DNA of 64,000 bases from CAYMQB01 sp964392665. Lineage in GTDB: Bacteria > Hydrothermota > E44-bin80. Under the pieces are notes generated by a model. The model ran no database searches, was not told the origin of the DNA, and saw only the letters and a program-made list of their open reading frames with translations. Position 1 is the stretch's first letter; each line of letters starts with the position of its first letter. The position numbers and the translations under genes are program-made. Positions 24,494 to 34,151 of the stretch are shown in pieces. The stretch covers positions 1 through 64,000 of the forward strand of contig CAYMQB010000007.1 in assembly GCA_964392665.1 (NCBI GenBank), read 5' to 3'.

Positions 24494-27208
24494 ATGTTAA
24501 ATGAAAAAAACAGTTTTGACATAAGACAAGTAAGTAAGGATGCTCAGACAATAATAGGAAGACTGATTTCAGCATCCAAAAATCTAAAACTCTATCCTGC
24601 TTCCCATCCTATTGCAAAAAGGATTATCTCTAATTCATTTGCGAAACTCAATGAAACGCTTCGCAAAATGGAATTTCTTACACTGTCCCTTGCCGGTAAT
24701 GTTCTTCTGATAAATGAAAAACCCGCCTATGTTACAAATAAACAACTGGTGGACAATTTTCTAACAATACTTGGAACAAGAAAAATTGGCAAAATTACAT
24801 TTATCAAAGGCATAGATATGGATGAATTCAGTGGTCTTGCAGAAATACTTGGATTTGATCCGGATGAAATAGAAAAGATGGGAGGTATGAAAAGACTAAT
24901 TACCGAGAGAAACATACATCACATTTCCGTAAGCGGAATATCCTTTGGAGAACAAGATACAAAAAAAGAAACAGGAATTGAGTGGAGAGACCTTCTTTCA
25001 ATAATAAGCGGGTCAGATGATTTTCTTCAAAGGGTTGAGAAAAACCCGATTGAATTCTCAAGAGTAATGGAAAAAACCCTAGGTGAACCTGGCGGAGCCA
25101 TAGGTGGGGGAACAGGTGGGGGAACAGGTGGGGGAACAGGTGGGGGAGTTGGGGGAGTTGGAACAACGGGTATAAGTGCAGGAAGCGGTGGTGAAGGAGG
25201 TGGAGGAGTTGGCGGAGGTGGAACAGGAACAGGTGGGGGAGTTGGAACAACGGGGATAGGTGCAGGAAGCGGTGGTGGAGGAGTTGGCGGAGGTGGAACA
25301 GGAACAGGTGGGGGAGTTGGAACGGGGATAGCCGCAGGAAGCGGTGGTGAAGGAGGTGCAGGAATCGGTGTAGGTGGAATAGGGACAGGTGGAGGAGTTG
25401 GAACGGGGATAGGCGCAGGAAGTAGTGGTGAAGGAGGTGGAGGAATCGGTGGAGGTGGAATAGGGACAGGTGGAGGAATTGCAACGGGGATAGTTGCAGG
25501 AAGTGGTGCTGCAAGTTGGGGAGCAAAAGTGAAACAGGCAGTTGGAAACATCGCAGAAAGACTGTTCAATACATACGGGGGCCAAAATCCGGAAACTTAT
25601 GTGAAAACGGTTTCGAAATTAATTCTTGTTCTTACACCAAAGATGCAGAGCGAAATACTTTTCGGCAAACCTGATATTCCCCATTGGGACAAGGTGGTAG
25701 ATGATGTTGTCGACAATATTACGCGAGAAGAACTGGGCGATTTGGTCGCGGAAGAAACAAAAAACTCTTCCGAAACAATGGTAATAAGCGGTGAAGAAAG
25801 TGAAGGTAAAAATAAATTGTCCAACATAAACTCTTTTATCGCCGACGTTGTTGATAGAAATAAGAGGAAAAATGAATTAATTCCAGCGATAAGAGAAAGT
25901 CTGCAAAAAAGGAGCATCAAACAATCAATGCTCGAATATATGGTTGGTGGAAAAGCGAAAAAAGAACTTTTTTCAATTATCGAAAATGACCTGATGAAAA
26001 CCGGTATAGACAAAGACGCTCTTCTTACTATAAAGACGCTGGTTCAGAAAAACGCAAGCATCGAAGAATTCTTGAAATCTCTCATCGATATGCTGAATAA
26101 CAAAAAAGCAGAAACAAGAAAATCGGTAATCGATTCATTTGTTAACCTTTCTGACAAACTACTCCTTCTTGGAAGAATAGACCTTTTGAAACTAATAATT
26201 GCTTCCCTATCCAACAGACTCGGTAAAGAACCTGAAAAAGACATATTTGCAGGAATAGTGGATGCCCTTTCGATAATTGCGTTAAAACTAATAAAGGAAG
26301 GGAAAGGTTTAATTGCAGAAACAATAGACAATGTAATAAATAATTATCTAAGGATATTAAATGATGAAGATAAATTAAAGGTTGTCGTATTGGCACTTGC
26401 TAGAATTGATGACCAGCAATCATTGAAACACTTAATTTACTCTATAAACAGGGATATCGCATATAAAATCATTGTAACGGAGCTTACAAAAAAAGGGGAA
26501 GCCATACTCCCCCATCTGCTGCGCAGTATGAAAACTATCGAAGACAGAATAACAAGGATTCGTTTACTTTCTCTTCTTATCGATTCAGCAAAAGGTATTC
26601 CAAATGTAACCACATTTCTTGATAATTATACTGATGATCAGAAGTGGTATGTAAGAAGAAACATAGCTATCGTTCTCGGCGAAATAGGGAGCGAAGACGC
26701 TTACCAACTTCTATCAAAAATGGTAAAAGATGAAGAGCCAAGGGTCAGACTTGAAGTGATGCAATCTTTGAGCAAGGTTAAATCCGAAGATACCGAACTG
26801 CTTTTAATTGAAGCCTTAAAAGATAACAACAGAGATGTTTTAATAAGGGTTTTGAGTTCCCTAAGAAAAACCGGGACAGAAATGTCAATCTTTGCATTAA
26901 AAGAACTCCTGGAAAAGCAAATGATTTTCAAAAAGGAAAGGACGGTCGAAGTTCAAGAACGCGTTATAGCAGTCTTACGTTCTATTGGTGGGAGGGAAGT
27001 TGAAGATATATTAAGAAAGATAATATTCACCAAAAGCCTGATTGGAAGATATAAATACGTAGATAAAATCAGGCTGATTGCCATTCAGGCTCTCGATAAA
27101 TTAGACACCAAAAGTGCATCAATAATCATTGCACGTGCCACAAAACTCAAAAACGATATAGTTGGTAGAAAAGCAGAAGAAATTATAAAAAAACAAACAT
27201 TAATATGA
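24494..27208 (+). CDS. HEAT-repeat protein with a long glycine-rich insert
   Basis: This 904-residue cytoplasmic-looking protein has a folded N-terminal region (about 1-195; RLISASKNLKLYPASHPIAKR). A Gly/Thr/Ser/Ala-rich stretch follows at about 197-340, built from four near-repeats of 25-28 residues. Then come a charged helical middle and C-terminal HEAT-like repeats (DQKWYVRRNIAIVLGEIGS, EPRVRLEVMQSLSKV). The N-terminal motif resembles the opening of bacterial HEAT proteins linked to HD-GYP or cyclic-di-GMP systems in some genomes, but I cannot assign a role. The insert is encoded by 75-84-bp DNA repeats and should vary in length between strains. Confidence 0.7.
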   Translation: MLNEKNSFDIRQVSKDAQTIIGRLISASKNLKLYPASHPIAKRIISNSFAKLNETLRKMEFLTLSLAGNVLLINEKPAYVTNKQLVDNFLTILGTRKIGKITFIKGIDMDEFSGLAEILGFDPDEIEKMGGMKRLITERNIHHISVSGISFGEQDTKKETGIEWRDLLSIISGSDDFLQRVEKNPIEFSRVMEKTLGEPGGAIGGGTGGGTGGGTGGGVGGVGTTGISAGSGGEGGGGVGGGGTGTGGGVGTTGIGAGSGGGGVGGGGTGTGGGVGTGIAAGSGGEGGAGIGVGGIGTGGGVGTGIGAGSSGEGGGGIGGGGIGTGGGIATGIVAGSGAASWGAKVKQAVGNIAERLFNTYGGQNPETYVKTVSKLILVLTPKMQSEILFGKPDIPHWDKVVDDVVDNITREELGDLVAEETKNSSETMVISGEESEGKNKLSNINSFIADVVDRNKRKNELIPAIRESLQKRSIKQSMLEYMVGGKAKKELFSIIENDLMKTGIDKDALLTIKTLVQKNASIEEFLKSLIDMLNNKKAETRKSVIDSFVNLSDKLLLLGRIDLLKLIIASLSNRLGKEPEKDIFAGIVDALSIIALKLIKEGKGLIAETIDNVINNYLRILNDEDKLKVVVLALARIDDQQSLKHLIYSINRDIAYKIIVTELTKKGEAILPHLLRSMKTIEDRITRIRLLSLLIDSAKGIPNVTTFLDNYTDDQKWYVRRNIAIVLGEIGSEDAYQLLSKMVKDEEPRVRLEVMQSLSKVKSEDTELLLIEALKDNNRDVLIRVLSSLRKTGTEMSIFALKELLEKQMIFKKERTVEVQERVIAVLRSIGGREVEDILRKIIFTKSLIGRYKYVDKIRLIAIQALDKLDTKSASIIIARATKLKNDIVGRKAEEIIKKQTLI
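25087..25515 (+). repeat. In-frame glycine-rich tandem repeats (75-84 bp units)
   Basis: Within the HEAT-protein gene, units of 84, 75, 81 and 81 bp begin at about 25160 with ggaac(aac)ggg and end in gg(g/a)ggagtt. They are preceded by five GGGGG runs at 25106-25155 with 7-, 7-, 7- and 4-nt loops. The unit lengths stay divisible by 3, so the frame is preserved. Confidence 0.85.
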
Positions 27209-27240
27209 ACATACTGTGGGAATAACCTTTCTATCAGTCA

Positions 27241-27891
27241 TTATTCTTTTGGTTTGTAACCAATCCTCGTAAAGGGATTTACAACACTTGAGGCAACATT
27301 TTTAAGATGCGATGCAATTCTCTTAAGGTATCGTAACAATAGTGTTGCATGAATTGCGTCCCTGACTGTTAGCTCATCTTCGGAAAGCTTCTTGAGAAAC
27401 GCTTCGCATTTTTGGGCAATCTGTGTGCATTTTTGCATCTCTCTCTTTCCTGTCTCCATATTCACTTCTCTGATAATAACTATTGTTTCATCAAAAATTG
27501 GCTCAAGTTCACTTTTTATACTTCTTATTTCATTAAAGTATTTCCCGGTTAATTTCTTATTTATTTGCGGAGTTAGGTCAATAACATTCTTAGAATAATC
27601 ACCGAGTCTTTCTATGTCAATTACTATAGTTATTAGTACAAGGGAAGCGCTGATATCCATTGCTGGATTTATAGACAGATGTTCAAGGATTTTTCTTCTT
27701 ACATCCATTTGAATAGCGTTTAATCCCCTATCCATTTTGTAGATATTGGCTTCCGTTTCTTCATTGTCCAGCAAAATTGCCATCGCAATTTTAAACATAT
27801 CTTTTGCGATAAAAAGCATTTTTTCAACCTCTTTTTCAGCCTTATCGATTAATGTTTCTTTTTTCCAGAATTTCCAAATATCTCCAAACAT
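27241..27891 (-). CDS. PhoU-family protein
   Basis: This 216-residue all-helical protein has the paired PhoU repeat pattern (KMDRGLNAIQMDVRRKILEHL; IDIERLGDYSKNVIDL; SHLKNVASSVVNPF). The IERLGDYSKN motif matches the metal-binding E-x-x-x-D-x-x-x-N of PhoU. It lies 2 bp after the Na/Pi cotransporter gene. In many bacteria such a domain is fused to the C-terminus of that transporter, so this looks like the split version and probably regulates phosphate uptake. It is the last gene of the map-tatD-transporter unit. Confidence 0.85.
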   Translation of the reverse strand: MFGDIWKFWKKETLIDKAEKEVEKMLFIAKDMFKIAMAILLDNEETEANIYKMDRGLNAIQMDVRRKILEHLSINPAMDISASLVLITIVIDIERLGDYSKNVIDLTPQINKKLTGKYFNEIRSIKSELEPIFDETIVIIREVNMETGKREMQKCTQIAQKCEAFLKKLSEDELTVRDAIHATLLLRYLKRIASHLKNVASSVVNPFTRIGYKPKE

Positions 27892-27893
27892 AT

Positions 27894-28994
27894 TTACCTC
27901 CTGGTAATAAGTATCAAAATAAACGGTATCACAAAGAAAAGAACAAAAACATAAATAATCAAAAGATACCTGTGTTTCTTACTAAATCTACCGACAGCTT
28001 TTGCTGCTTCTATGGGTATGAACTTGAACGGGTACCATATAATTATTCCGAGAACATTAAATGTTAGATGTGCAAATGCTGTCTGGACACCTACAACAGA
28101 ACATGTCATTAGCGATGCCAGAATTGCAGTTATCGTCGTTCCAATATTTGCCCCAAGCGTATAGGGAAAAATCCTTTCGATATTAAGTATCCCCGCTCCA
28201 ACAATGGGAACAATAAGAGAGGTAGTAACAGAACTGGATTGAACAATAGCAGTAAAAATGAGTCCAAAAAGAAAAGCTTTCCATGTTCTTCCAAAAAGAT
28301 ATCTATCAAGGTTAACTTCCACCCTTCTTGTTGCCAATTTCCTTGCCGATTTTACAATAAAACCTAAAGCGAAAAACAGCATTAGAAGCGATATTACGAG
28401 AATGATAATGGGATTATGAAAAAGTATTCTTTCAAAGAATAACACAACAGGTCCAACAAACACCTTCAATGGATTAAAAATCCGAACTCCTCCCATAGTT
28501 TCGAATACATTGGCAAGGAGACCCGAAAACCTCTCAATAAAATGCAATTTGAGCTCGAGAGGAAAAAGGACGATAACGGTTAACACATTAAATATATCAT
28601 GAACAATAGCTGCCGGGAATGCTCTGGAGAATTCCGTTTTTCTCCTAATGTGTCCAAAAGAGACAATGGTATTAGTAACTGTAGTCCCTATGTTGGAACC
28701 CATAACAATAGGAATGGCAGTAGCAATTGTCATTCCACCACTGCCCACAAGTCCAACGACTATTGATGTAACACAGGAGGAACTCTGGATCAGAGACGTT
28801 GCAAGAATACCAATAAAAATGCCCGTAAAAGGGTGTTCAGCAACACTTAGAATGCTCATTACGTATTCTGTTCCTATTCCTTTAAGTGCACCACCCATCA
28901 GTTTTATACTAACAAGAAAGAAATATATGGATATGACAAAAATAAAAAGGCTTAGAAATGGACGAAATTCAGAATATGCAATTTCTCTTTTCAT
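27894..28994 (-). CDS. Na+/phosphate cotransporter family protein (NptA/PF02690)
   Basis: This 366-residue inner-membrane protein has about eight hydrophobic segments and the two inverted QSSS repeats of the family: ATSLIQSSSCVTSIVVGLVG near residue 65 and AIVQSSSVTTSLIVPIVG near 250. Each repeat is followed by a GSNIGTT or GANIGTT element. It should import phosphate with sodium. The PhoU domain often fused to its C-terminus is encoded separately just downstream. The start overlaps the tatD stop by 4 bp. Confidence 0.9.
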   Translation of the reverse strand: MKREIAYSEFRPFLSLFIFVISIYFFLVSIKLMGGALKGIGTEYVMSILSVAEHPFTGIFIGILATSLIQSSSCVTSIVVGLVGSGGMTIATAIPIVMGSNIGTTVTNTIVSFGHIRRKTEFSRAFPAAIVHDIFNVLTVIVLFPLELKLHFIERFSGLLANVFETMGGVRIFNPLKVFVGPVVLFFERILFHNPIIILVISLLMLFFALGFIVKSARKLATRRVEVNLDRYLFGRTWKAFLFGLIFTAIVQSSSVTTSLIVPIVGAGILNIERIFPYTLGANIGTTITAILASLMTCSVVGVQTAFAHLTFNVLGIIIWYPFKFIPIEAAKAVGRFSKKHRYLLIIYVFVLFFVIPFILILITRR

Positions 28995-29755
28995 TCTTTT
29001 TTCAAATTAAAAAATTTTTCTGCATTACCTGTCGTAATTTCTCCAATATCCTCAAGTGACATGTTTTTTATCCATGCAAGTTTCTTCGCAGTATATGCTA
29101 TAAATGCAGGTTCATTTCTCTTTCCCCTCATTGGAGCAGGAGAAAGATATGGTGCGTCGGTCTCCAATACTATTCGTTCTAAGGGGATCGACTCTATAAC
29201 AGGAGAATATCTGTCGGAATAGGTGATATTCCCACCAAAAGCAACATAGCAACCCATACCCAATGCTTTTTTTGCATCATTATTATTCCCGCAAAAACAA
29301 TGAAGTAGAACATTCGGGTAATTTACCTGTTCGAGGATTCTAAACACCTCATCATATGCATCCCTGATATGCAAAACAACCGGGATATTTCTTTCTTTTG
29401 CAAAATTCAACTGCTCAGAAAAAACTCTTATTTGTACTTCTCTCGGAGAATAGTTTCTCTTAAAATCAAGACCAATCTCCCCTACCGCCACGACTCCGTC
29501 CTTCTTCAAAAAATTATCCAATTTGGACAAAATAATATCGTCATATTTCACTGCATCGTGTGGATGTATCCCAACGGCGGCATACATTAAAGGATATTTT
29601 TCCGTAAATTCAACTGCCTCTTCACTCGACTTCAAGTCAAAACCGATATTGATTATCTTCTTCACTCCGGCAGACACTGCACTATCAACAACATCTTCTA
29701 TGTCCTTTCTGAATGCTCTCATCTGAAGATGACAATGTGTATCTATCAGTTTCAA
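28991..29755 (-). CDS. tatD: TatD-family metal-dependent DNase/hydrolase
   Basis: This 254-residue TIM-barrel amidohydrolase has DTHCHLQ at the N-terminus (metal ligands), GIHPHDA, GEIGLDFKRN, VVLHIRDA, LLHCFCGN and LETDAPYLSP, which together form the complete TatD set. Members cut DNA 3' ends or act as D-aminoacyl-tRNA-type hydrolases; the cellular role varies. It overlaps map by 4 bp and the transporter gene by 4 bp, so translation is likely coupled. Confidence 0.95.
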   Translation of the reverse strand: MKLIDTHCHLQMRAFRKDIEDVVDSAVSAGVKKIINIGFDLKSSEEAVEFTEKYPLMYAAVGIHPHDAVKYDDIILSKLDNFLKKDGVVAVGEIGLDFKRNYSPREVQIRVFSEQLNFAKERNIPVVLHIRDAYDEVFRILEQVNYPNVLLHCFCGNNNDAKKALGMGCYVAFGGNITYSDRYSPVIESIPLERIVLETDAPYLSPAPMRGKRNEPAFIAYTAKKLAWIKNMSLEDIGEITTGNAEKFFNLKKE

Positions 29756-30504
29756 CTCGGGAATCTCGAAAGTATTTCTGCTTTGTTGTCCGATACCGCA
29801 ATCGTGTGCTCGAAATGAGCAGACAATGATCTATCCAAAGTAACTGCTGTCCAACCATCCGAAAGTATTTCAATTTCATGAGAACCCACAATCACCATAG
29901 GTTCTATTGCAAAAGTCATACCTTTTTCAATGACAATCCCAGTCCCTGCTTTCCCAAAATTTGGTATCGAAGGTTCTTCGTGTAAATTTCTCCCTATTCC
30001 ATGACCCGTGAATTCTCTAACTACAGAGAATCCGTTACTCTCAACATAGGTTTGTACTGCTGAGGATATGTCTCCTATTCTATTGCCTGGTTTCGCATAT
30101 CCTATCCCTTCGTAGAGTGCTGCTTTTGTGACCTCAATGAGTTTGGACGCTTCCTCACTTATCTTTCCTACCGATACGGTAATTGCTGCATCACCATAGA
30201 ACCCATCAAGCACAACTCCGAAGTCAAGTCCAACAATCTCTCCATCTCTGAGCGTTCTATTGTTAGGAATACCGTGAATTACAACCTCGTCCACAGAAAC
30301 ACAAAGAGCAGAAGGATAGCCGTTATATCCCTTAAATGCGGGTATACCCCCTCTTTCTTTGGTCAACTCACAAGCTTTCTCTTCCAAAGTATTCACTTTA
30401 ATCCCCTGTTTGACTATTGCTTCCAGGGATAAAAGTACTTCCATTACAAGAGAATTTGCTCTCCTCATTTTCTCTATTTCTCTCTGGCTCTTTATGTAGA
30501 CCAT
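29752..30504 (-). CDS. map: Type I methionine aminopeptidase
   Basis: This 250-residue enzyme removes the initiator Met from new proteins. It begins IKSQREIEKMRRAN and carries the metal ligands in VGLDFGVVLDGFYGDAAITV, the His of REFTGHGIGRNLHEEP, and Glu in FAIEPM and FEHTIAV. The ATG has no Shine-Dalgarno; a TATAAA hexamer ends 7 nt upstream but lacks a good -35, so leaderless translation is possible. It heads the operon with tatD and the phosphate genes. Confidence 0.95.
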   Translation of the reverse strand: MVYIKSQREIEKMRRANSLVMEVLLSLEAIVKQGIKVNTLEEKACELTKERGGIPAFKGYNGYPSALCVSVDEVVIHGIPNNRTLRDGEIVGLDFGVVLDGFYGDAAITVSVGKISEEASKLIEVTKAALYEGIGYAKPGNRIGDISSAVQTYVESNGFSVVREFTGHGIGRNLHEEPSIPNFGKAGTGIVIEKGMTFAIEPMVIVGSHEIEILSDGWTAVTLDRSLSAHFEHTIAVSDNKAEILSRFPS

Positions 30505-30727
30505 TAACTGTTTTATATTAAATGTTATAAGTAAGTTCGTTCAGAGTGTTTATATCGTCCTAGTGAAACATGCTTCACATTTCACGGGATAGATTTAGTT
30601 CGTTATTATCGCTAGTTTCGTTCGTCTTTTTGCATTTACAGCTTACCATTTATTTACACTTTTTCCTTTTAACTTTTCACTTATAATTGCTGACTATTCC
30701 TCACTGACTGCTGCATATTCTCCCGAT
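30505..30727. other. Intergenic gap upstream of map
   Basis: 223 bp with no gene that I can support. It holds an imperfect hairpin (gtgaaa/tttcac near 30562-30584) and cgaacgaa-type words like those in the carA-carB spacer. The map promoter must lie here. Confidence 0.4.
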
Positions 30728-31393
30728 CTAGTGCGTAAGGGCATATAGAAAAATGTTAATCCCCATCTTGAATGCTTCTTCCCGCTTCTCCGGGGGGTCA
30801 TTGTGAATCTCCGGGTCTGCCCACCCATCACTAATATTTGTATCATATGTATAGTAAACAACCATTCTCTCCTTGTGAAACATTCCATAGCCTCTCGGTG
30901 TCCCTCCATCGTGTTTATGAGTCTTAGGAAGTTCCTTTATATTGTAAAAATTGCGGTATATTGGATGGTTATATGGGATTTCAAGCAAATCTTCTTCCGG
31001 AAAAACCCTTTTTATCTCCCTTCTAAATGATTCATCCATTCCATAGTCGTCATCTGCATATACAAATCCTCCGTTTATAAGGTATTGTCTGATTTGCTTG
31101 ATTTCATCCTCTGTGAATCGGATATTTCCATGACCTGTTATGAAAACGAAAGGATGACGGAAAATATCATCATCAGAAAATGATAACTCTTTTTCGTTTG
31201 TGTTAACTTTGACCTGTGTCCTTTTATTTATTTCCGCAGTTAAATTCGGTATTATGGAAGGATCGTTATACCAGTCTCCACCCCCTCTATATTTTAACCT
31301 AACAATTGTAATGTTCGCAGATATACTACCTGTTTGCAATAGCATCAAACATAAGATGGTTTTAACTACCTTTCTCGGATTGATCACAAACAT
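30728..31393 (-). CDS. Exported DUF4159-domain protein
   Basis: This 221-residue protein has a signal-like hydrophobic N-terminus (about 11-27). A DUF4159 domain follows: RLKYRGGGDWYNDPS, HPFVFITGHGNIRF, QYLINGGFVYADDDYG and a C-terminal EAFKMGINIFLYALTH. The fold resembles a glutamine-amidotransferase/ThuA-like flavodoxin fold. In other bacteria DUF4159 genes sit near MoxR/VWA-domain genes; here the upstream gene is a huge coiled coil 7 bp away. The function is unknown and the likely place is the periplasm. Confidence 0.8.
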   Translation of the reverse strand: MFVINPRKVVKTILCLMLLQTGSISANITIVRLKYRGGGDWYNDPSIIPNLTAEINKRTQVKVNTNEKELSFSDDDIFRHPFVFITGHGNIRFTEDEIKQIRQYLINGGFVYADDDYGMDESFRREIKRVFPEEDLLEIPYNHPIYRNFYNIKELPKTHKHDGGTPRGYGMFHKERMVVYYTYDTNISDGWADPEIHNDPPEKREEAFKMGINIFLYALTH

Positions 31394-31400
31394 CCTTCAA

Positions 31401-34151
31401 TTATAGTTTTTCTTTTCCAATTCTTTTCTCAAGTAGTTCCTCGATTTTTTTCATTTTGTCAATCTTTGCATTTAGTTTCGAAACGGTTTTTTCATACTCT
31501 TTTATATTGGAAGTTTTTTCTATCTCTTCATCCTTCATTTTTTCAAGAGTTGACTCTTTCTCTCTTAGCTCTTTATTAACCCTATTTAGTTCTTTTCTGC
31601 TCTTCCCAACTTCTTCGCTTTCGACCAACTTCAATCCTTCAATAATGGACGTTTTTTCCTTGATTTCTTCGTTCATTCTTTCCAATTCCTCTTTACCCTC
31701 TTTTTTCTTCTTTTCTACTGTTACATCAAGATTTTGCTTTATCTTCATAAGACTGCCTGTTTTCATTCCCAATCTTTTCTCTTCCTCTTCGAGCTTTCTT
31801 ATTCTGTCTGTTATCATCTGTCGGTCCTCAGTGAGTTTTTTCGTCTCTAAAAGTAATTTCTCGAATTCCACCTCTTCTTCACTTTGTTTTTTAATCTCTC
31901 TTTGCATCTCTTTTATCTTTGCTGCGAGCTCTTTTCTTTTTTCTATTTCACCTGTCATCTCTTGTTTTTGTTTGACTATATCTTCTAAAAGATTCTCCTT
32001 TTCTTGTTTATACCTTGAAATTTCCTTTTTCTCCTCTTCAAACTCCTTCTTCAGTGACTCTCTTTCCTCATTTATCCCTGTAATTCCCGATTCCAATTTC
32101 TCTTTTATTTTCTCAAGGGTTTTCAAAGTTCCTTCGATTTTTATCTTTTTTTCTGTTAGCGAGTTTATCTCTTCCTTTATTTCTTCCGAAGCGTTCAGGT
32201 TGTCCTCTTTCTCGCTCTTAAGTAAATTAAGTGTTGACTCCAGCTGCCTTTTCTCTTTTTTAAGTTCTTCCACGACATCGTTTTCCTTCCCCATATCAGA
32301 CTTCACCCGACTAAAAGTTTCGAATAAAGTTTCCTTTTTCTCGTCCAGTTCTTCTATCTCTTTTTGTTTACCTTCCTTATCAATCTGTAATTCTAAAAGA
32401 TCAGCTTCAATATTTTCCCTCTCATTCAGAATTGTCTGCCTTTCTGCTTTTAACTTCACGATTTCTTCGGTGGCTTTCTCCAATTCCTCGAGCAAGTTTG
32501 CGTGTTCTTTTTCTCTCTCCTTCGTTCCCCACAAAATCTCATCTCCTGCAGTTTTCAGATTCTCAATTTCTTGTTCTGTTTTCTCCTTTTCTTTCAACCT
32601 GTCTTCTATCGAACTTCTTACTTCATCTTCTTCCTTTTTAATGGCAGTAAGATTCTTCTCCTCTTCCTTTTTTTCATCATCAAATTCTACATAAGCTTTC
32701 TCAAGTGATTCCATCTCTTTTTTGAGTTTCTTAAGTTCATTGTTCGCCTTTCCTATCTCTTTGGCTCTTTCATCGAACTGATTACCAACTTCTATAAGTT
32801 CCTGTTCTTTTTCAGATATCGATTGTATAAGTTGAGATTCCTGCTCTCCTAAGTGCTGAATTTTATGAGCAAGATCGAGTTCATCCCCCATTCCCTTACC
32901 AAGACCCTCCTCGAGCTTGTTCAAATCACTCTTCTTCTCTTCTATCAGTTTAAGAAATTTATCTCTTTCATCTGTAAGATCTTTCACTTGAGATTTCAGC
33001 TTCTCTGCTTTCTCTTTCTCTTTCTCACTCGAAGTAATTTCTGCCTTCAATTGCTTAAGTTCCCTCCTCTGTTCCTTTAATTCGTTTTCTTTCCCTTTTT
33101 GTTCTTCTTCCAAAACTTCAACATAATCTTTTTTCTCCTTAATTGAAGCATTTAGTTTTTCTATTTCATTATTTTTTTCCCGTTCCTCTTTTGTGAGTTC
33201 TTCCATCATTTTCTTTTCATCAATCGATTTTTTCTTCTGAAGAGCAACGATTTCTTCCTCGTACTTCCTTTTCTCTTTTTCAAAAATTTTCCGCGTTTTT
33301 GATATCTCTTTTTCCAGTTGGTTTTTTTCTTCTTCCAAACTTGCATTATCTTTTACAAATGTTTCGATTTTTTCTTTCTTTTTTTCAAGAACAGCTAAAG
33401 TCTGCTTGCATTCCTTTTCCCTCAGTTCTTCCTTTTCGACATCTCTTAAGACCAAATTTCTTTTTTTCTGAAGCTCTTTCAATGAGGTGGAAAGCTCCAT
33501 CTCCTCACTCATTCTAATCCCGCTCTTTTCGGTAATCTTCTCCAATTCATCTTGTTTTTCTTTCAGTTCACTTGCTATTTCTTCCAAATCTTTCTGATTT
33601 CTTTTCAGCTCTGTCTTCATGTTCCTATTCTTCTGTGTATTCTCCTCTACCTCATCTTTCAACGAATTCATTTCCTTATTTAAGGATTTTATATCTTCCC
33701 TTTTTTTCTGTATCAGCTGTCCTGTTAATGCATCTTCTTCTTTGATTTCGGATATTTGCTTTCTTAAATTTTCAAGTTGCACGGTTAATTTTTCTTTTTC
33801 ATCATTCAACTTTTTTATGTTGTCTTTAACTTCTTTTCCCTTGGCTCCTAATTCTGTTTCTATTCTCGGTGCTTTTTGCCCTTTTTGCTGTTCCTTCTTA
33901 AAAACCATTAATTCCTGTTTTCTCTTCCAAATCTCAACACCGATAGATTCTTTCTCCTCACTAACTTCTTCAACTTTCTTTTCGACACCCCTTAGTTCTT
34001 TCTTTTTTTCTTCGATTCTTTGTGTAAGGTCCAATTCCTCACTCCATATGGATGCAAGAGAATCTTCTATTTCTTTCTTCTCTTTCTTTCTCTGTTCAAT
34101 TTCTGCTATTATTTTTGCAAGTTCTTTGTTCAGGACTTTTTTGTTTTTCAA
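31401..34151 (-). CDS. Giant coiled-coil protein
   Basis: This 916-residue protein is almost wholly Lys/Glu-rich heptad repeat from end to end (runs such as KKKELRGVEKKVEEVSEE). It has no signal peptide, no membrane segment and no Walker A motif, so it is not a complete SMC or Rad50 protein. It could be a filament or scaffold. Its start overlaps the stop of the Xer gene by 4 bp, and DUF4159 follows after 7 bp. Homology searches will be blurred by composition. Its function is unknown. Confidence 0.75.
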   Translation of the reverse strand: MKNKKVLNKELAKIIAEIEQRKKEKKEIEDSLASIWSEELDLTQRIEEKKKELRGVEKKVEEVSEEKESIGVEIWKRKQELMVFKKEQQKGQKAPRIETELGAKGKEVKDNIKKLNDEKEKLTVQLENLRKQISEIKEEDALTGQLIQKKREDIKSLNKEMNSLKDEVEENTQKNRNMKTELKRNQKDLEEIASELKEKQDELEKITEKSGIRMSEEMELSTSLKELQKKRNLVLRDVEKEELREKECKQTLAVLEKKKEKIETFVKDNASLEEEKNQLEKEISKTRKIFEKEKRKYEEEIVALQKKKSIDEKKMMEELTKEEREKNNEIEKLNASIKEKKDYVEVLEEEQKGKENELKEQRRELKQLKAEITSSEKEKEKAEKLKSQVKDLTDERDKFLKLIEEKKSDLNKLEEGLGKGMGDELDLAHKIQHLGEQESQLIQSISEKEQELIEVGNQFDERAKEIGKANNELKKLKKEMESLEKAYVEFDDEKKEEEKNLTAIKKEEDEVRSSIEDRLKEKEKTEQEIENLKTAGDEILWGTKEREKEHANLLEELEKATEEIVKLKAERQTILNERENIEADLLELQIDKEGKQKEIEELDEKKETLFETFSRVKSDMGKENDVVEELKKEKRQLESTLNLLKSEKEDNLNASEEIKEEINSLTEKKIKIEGTLKTLEKIKEKLESGITGINEERESLKKEFEEEKKEISRYKQEKENLLEDIVKQKQEMTGEIEKRKELAAKIKEMQREIKKQSEEEVEFEKLLLETKKLTEDRQMITDRIRKLEEEEKRLGMKTGSLMKIKQNLDVTVEKKKKEGKEELERMNEEIKEKTSIIEGLKLVESEEVGKSRKELNRVNKELREKESTLEKMKDEEIEKTSNIKEYEKTVSKLNAKIDKMKKIEELLEKRIGKEKL

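Noticed and set aside
25027..25585. Proline-, leucine- and serine-rich proteins on the minus strand
   Set aside because: They are antisense shadows of the glycine-rich repeats of the HEAT gene.
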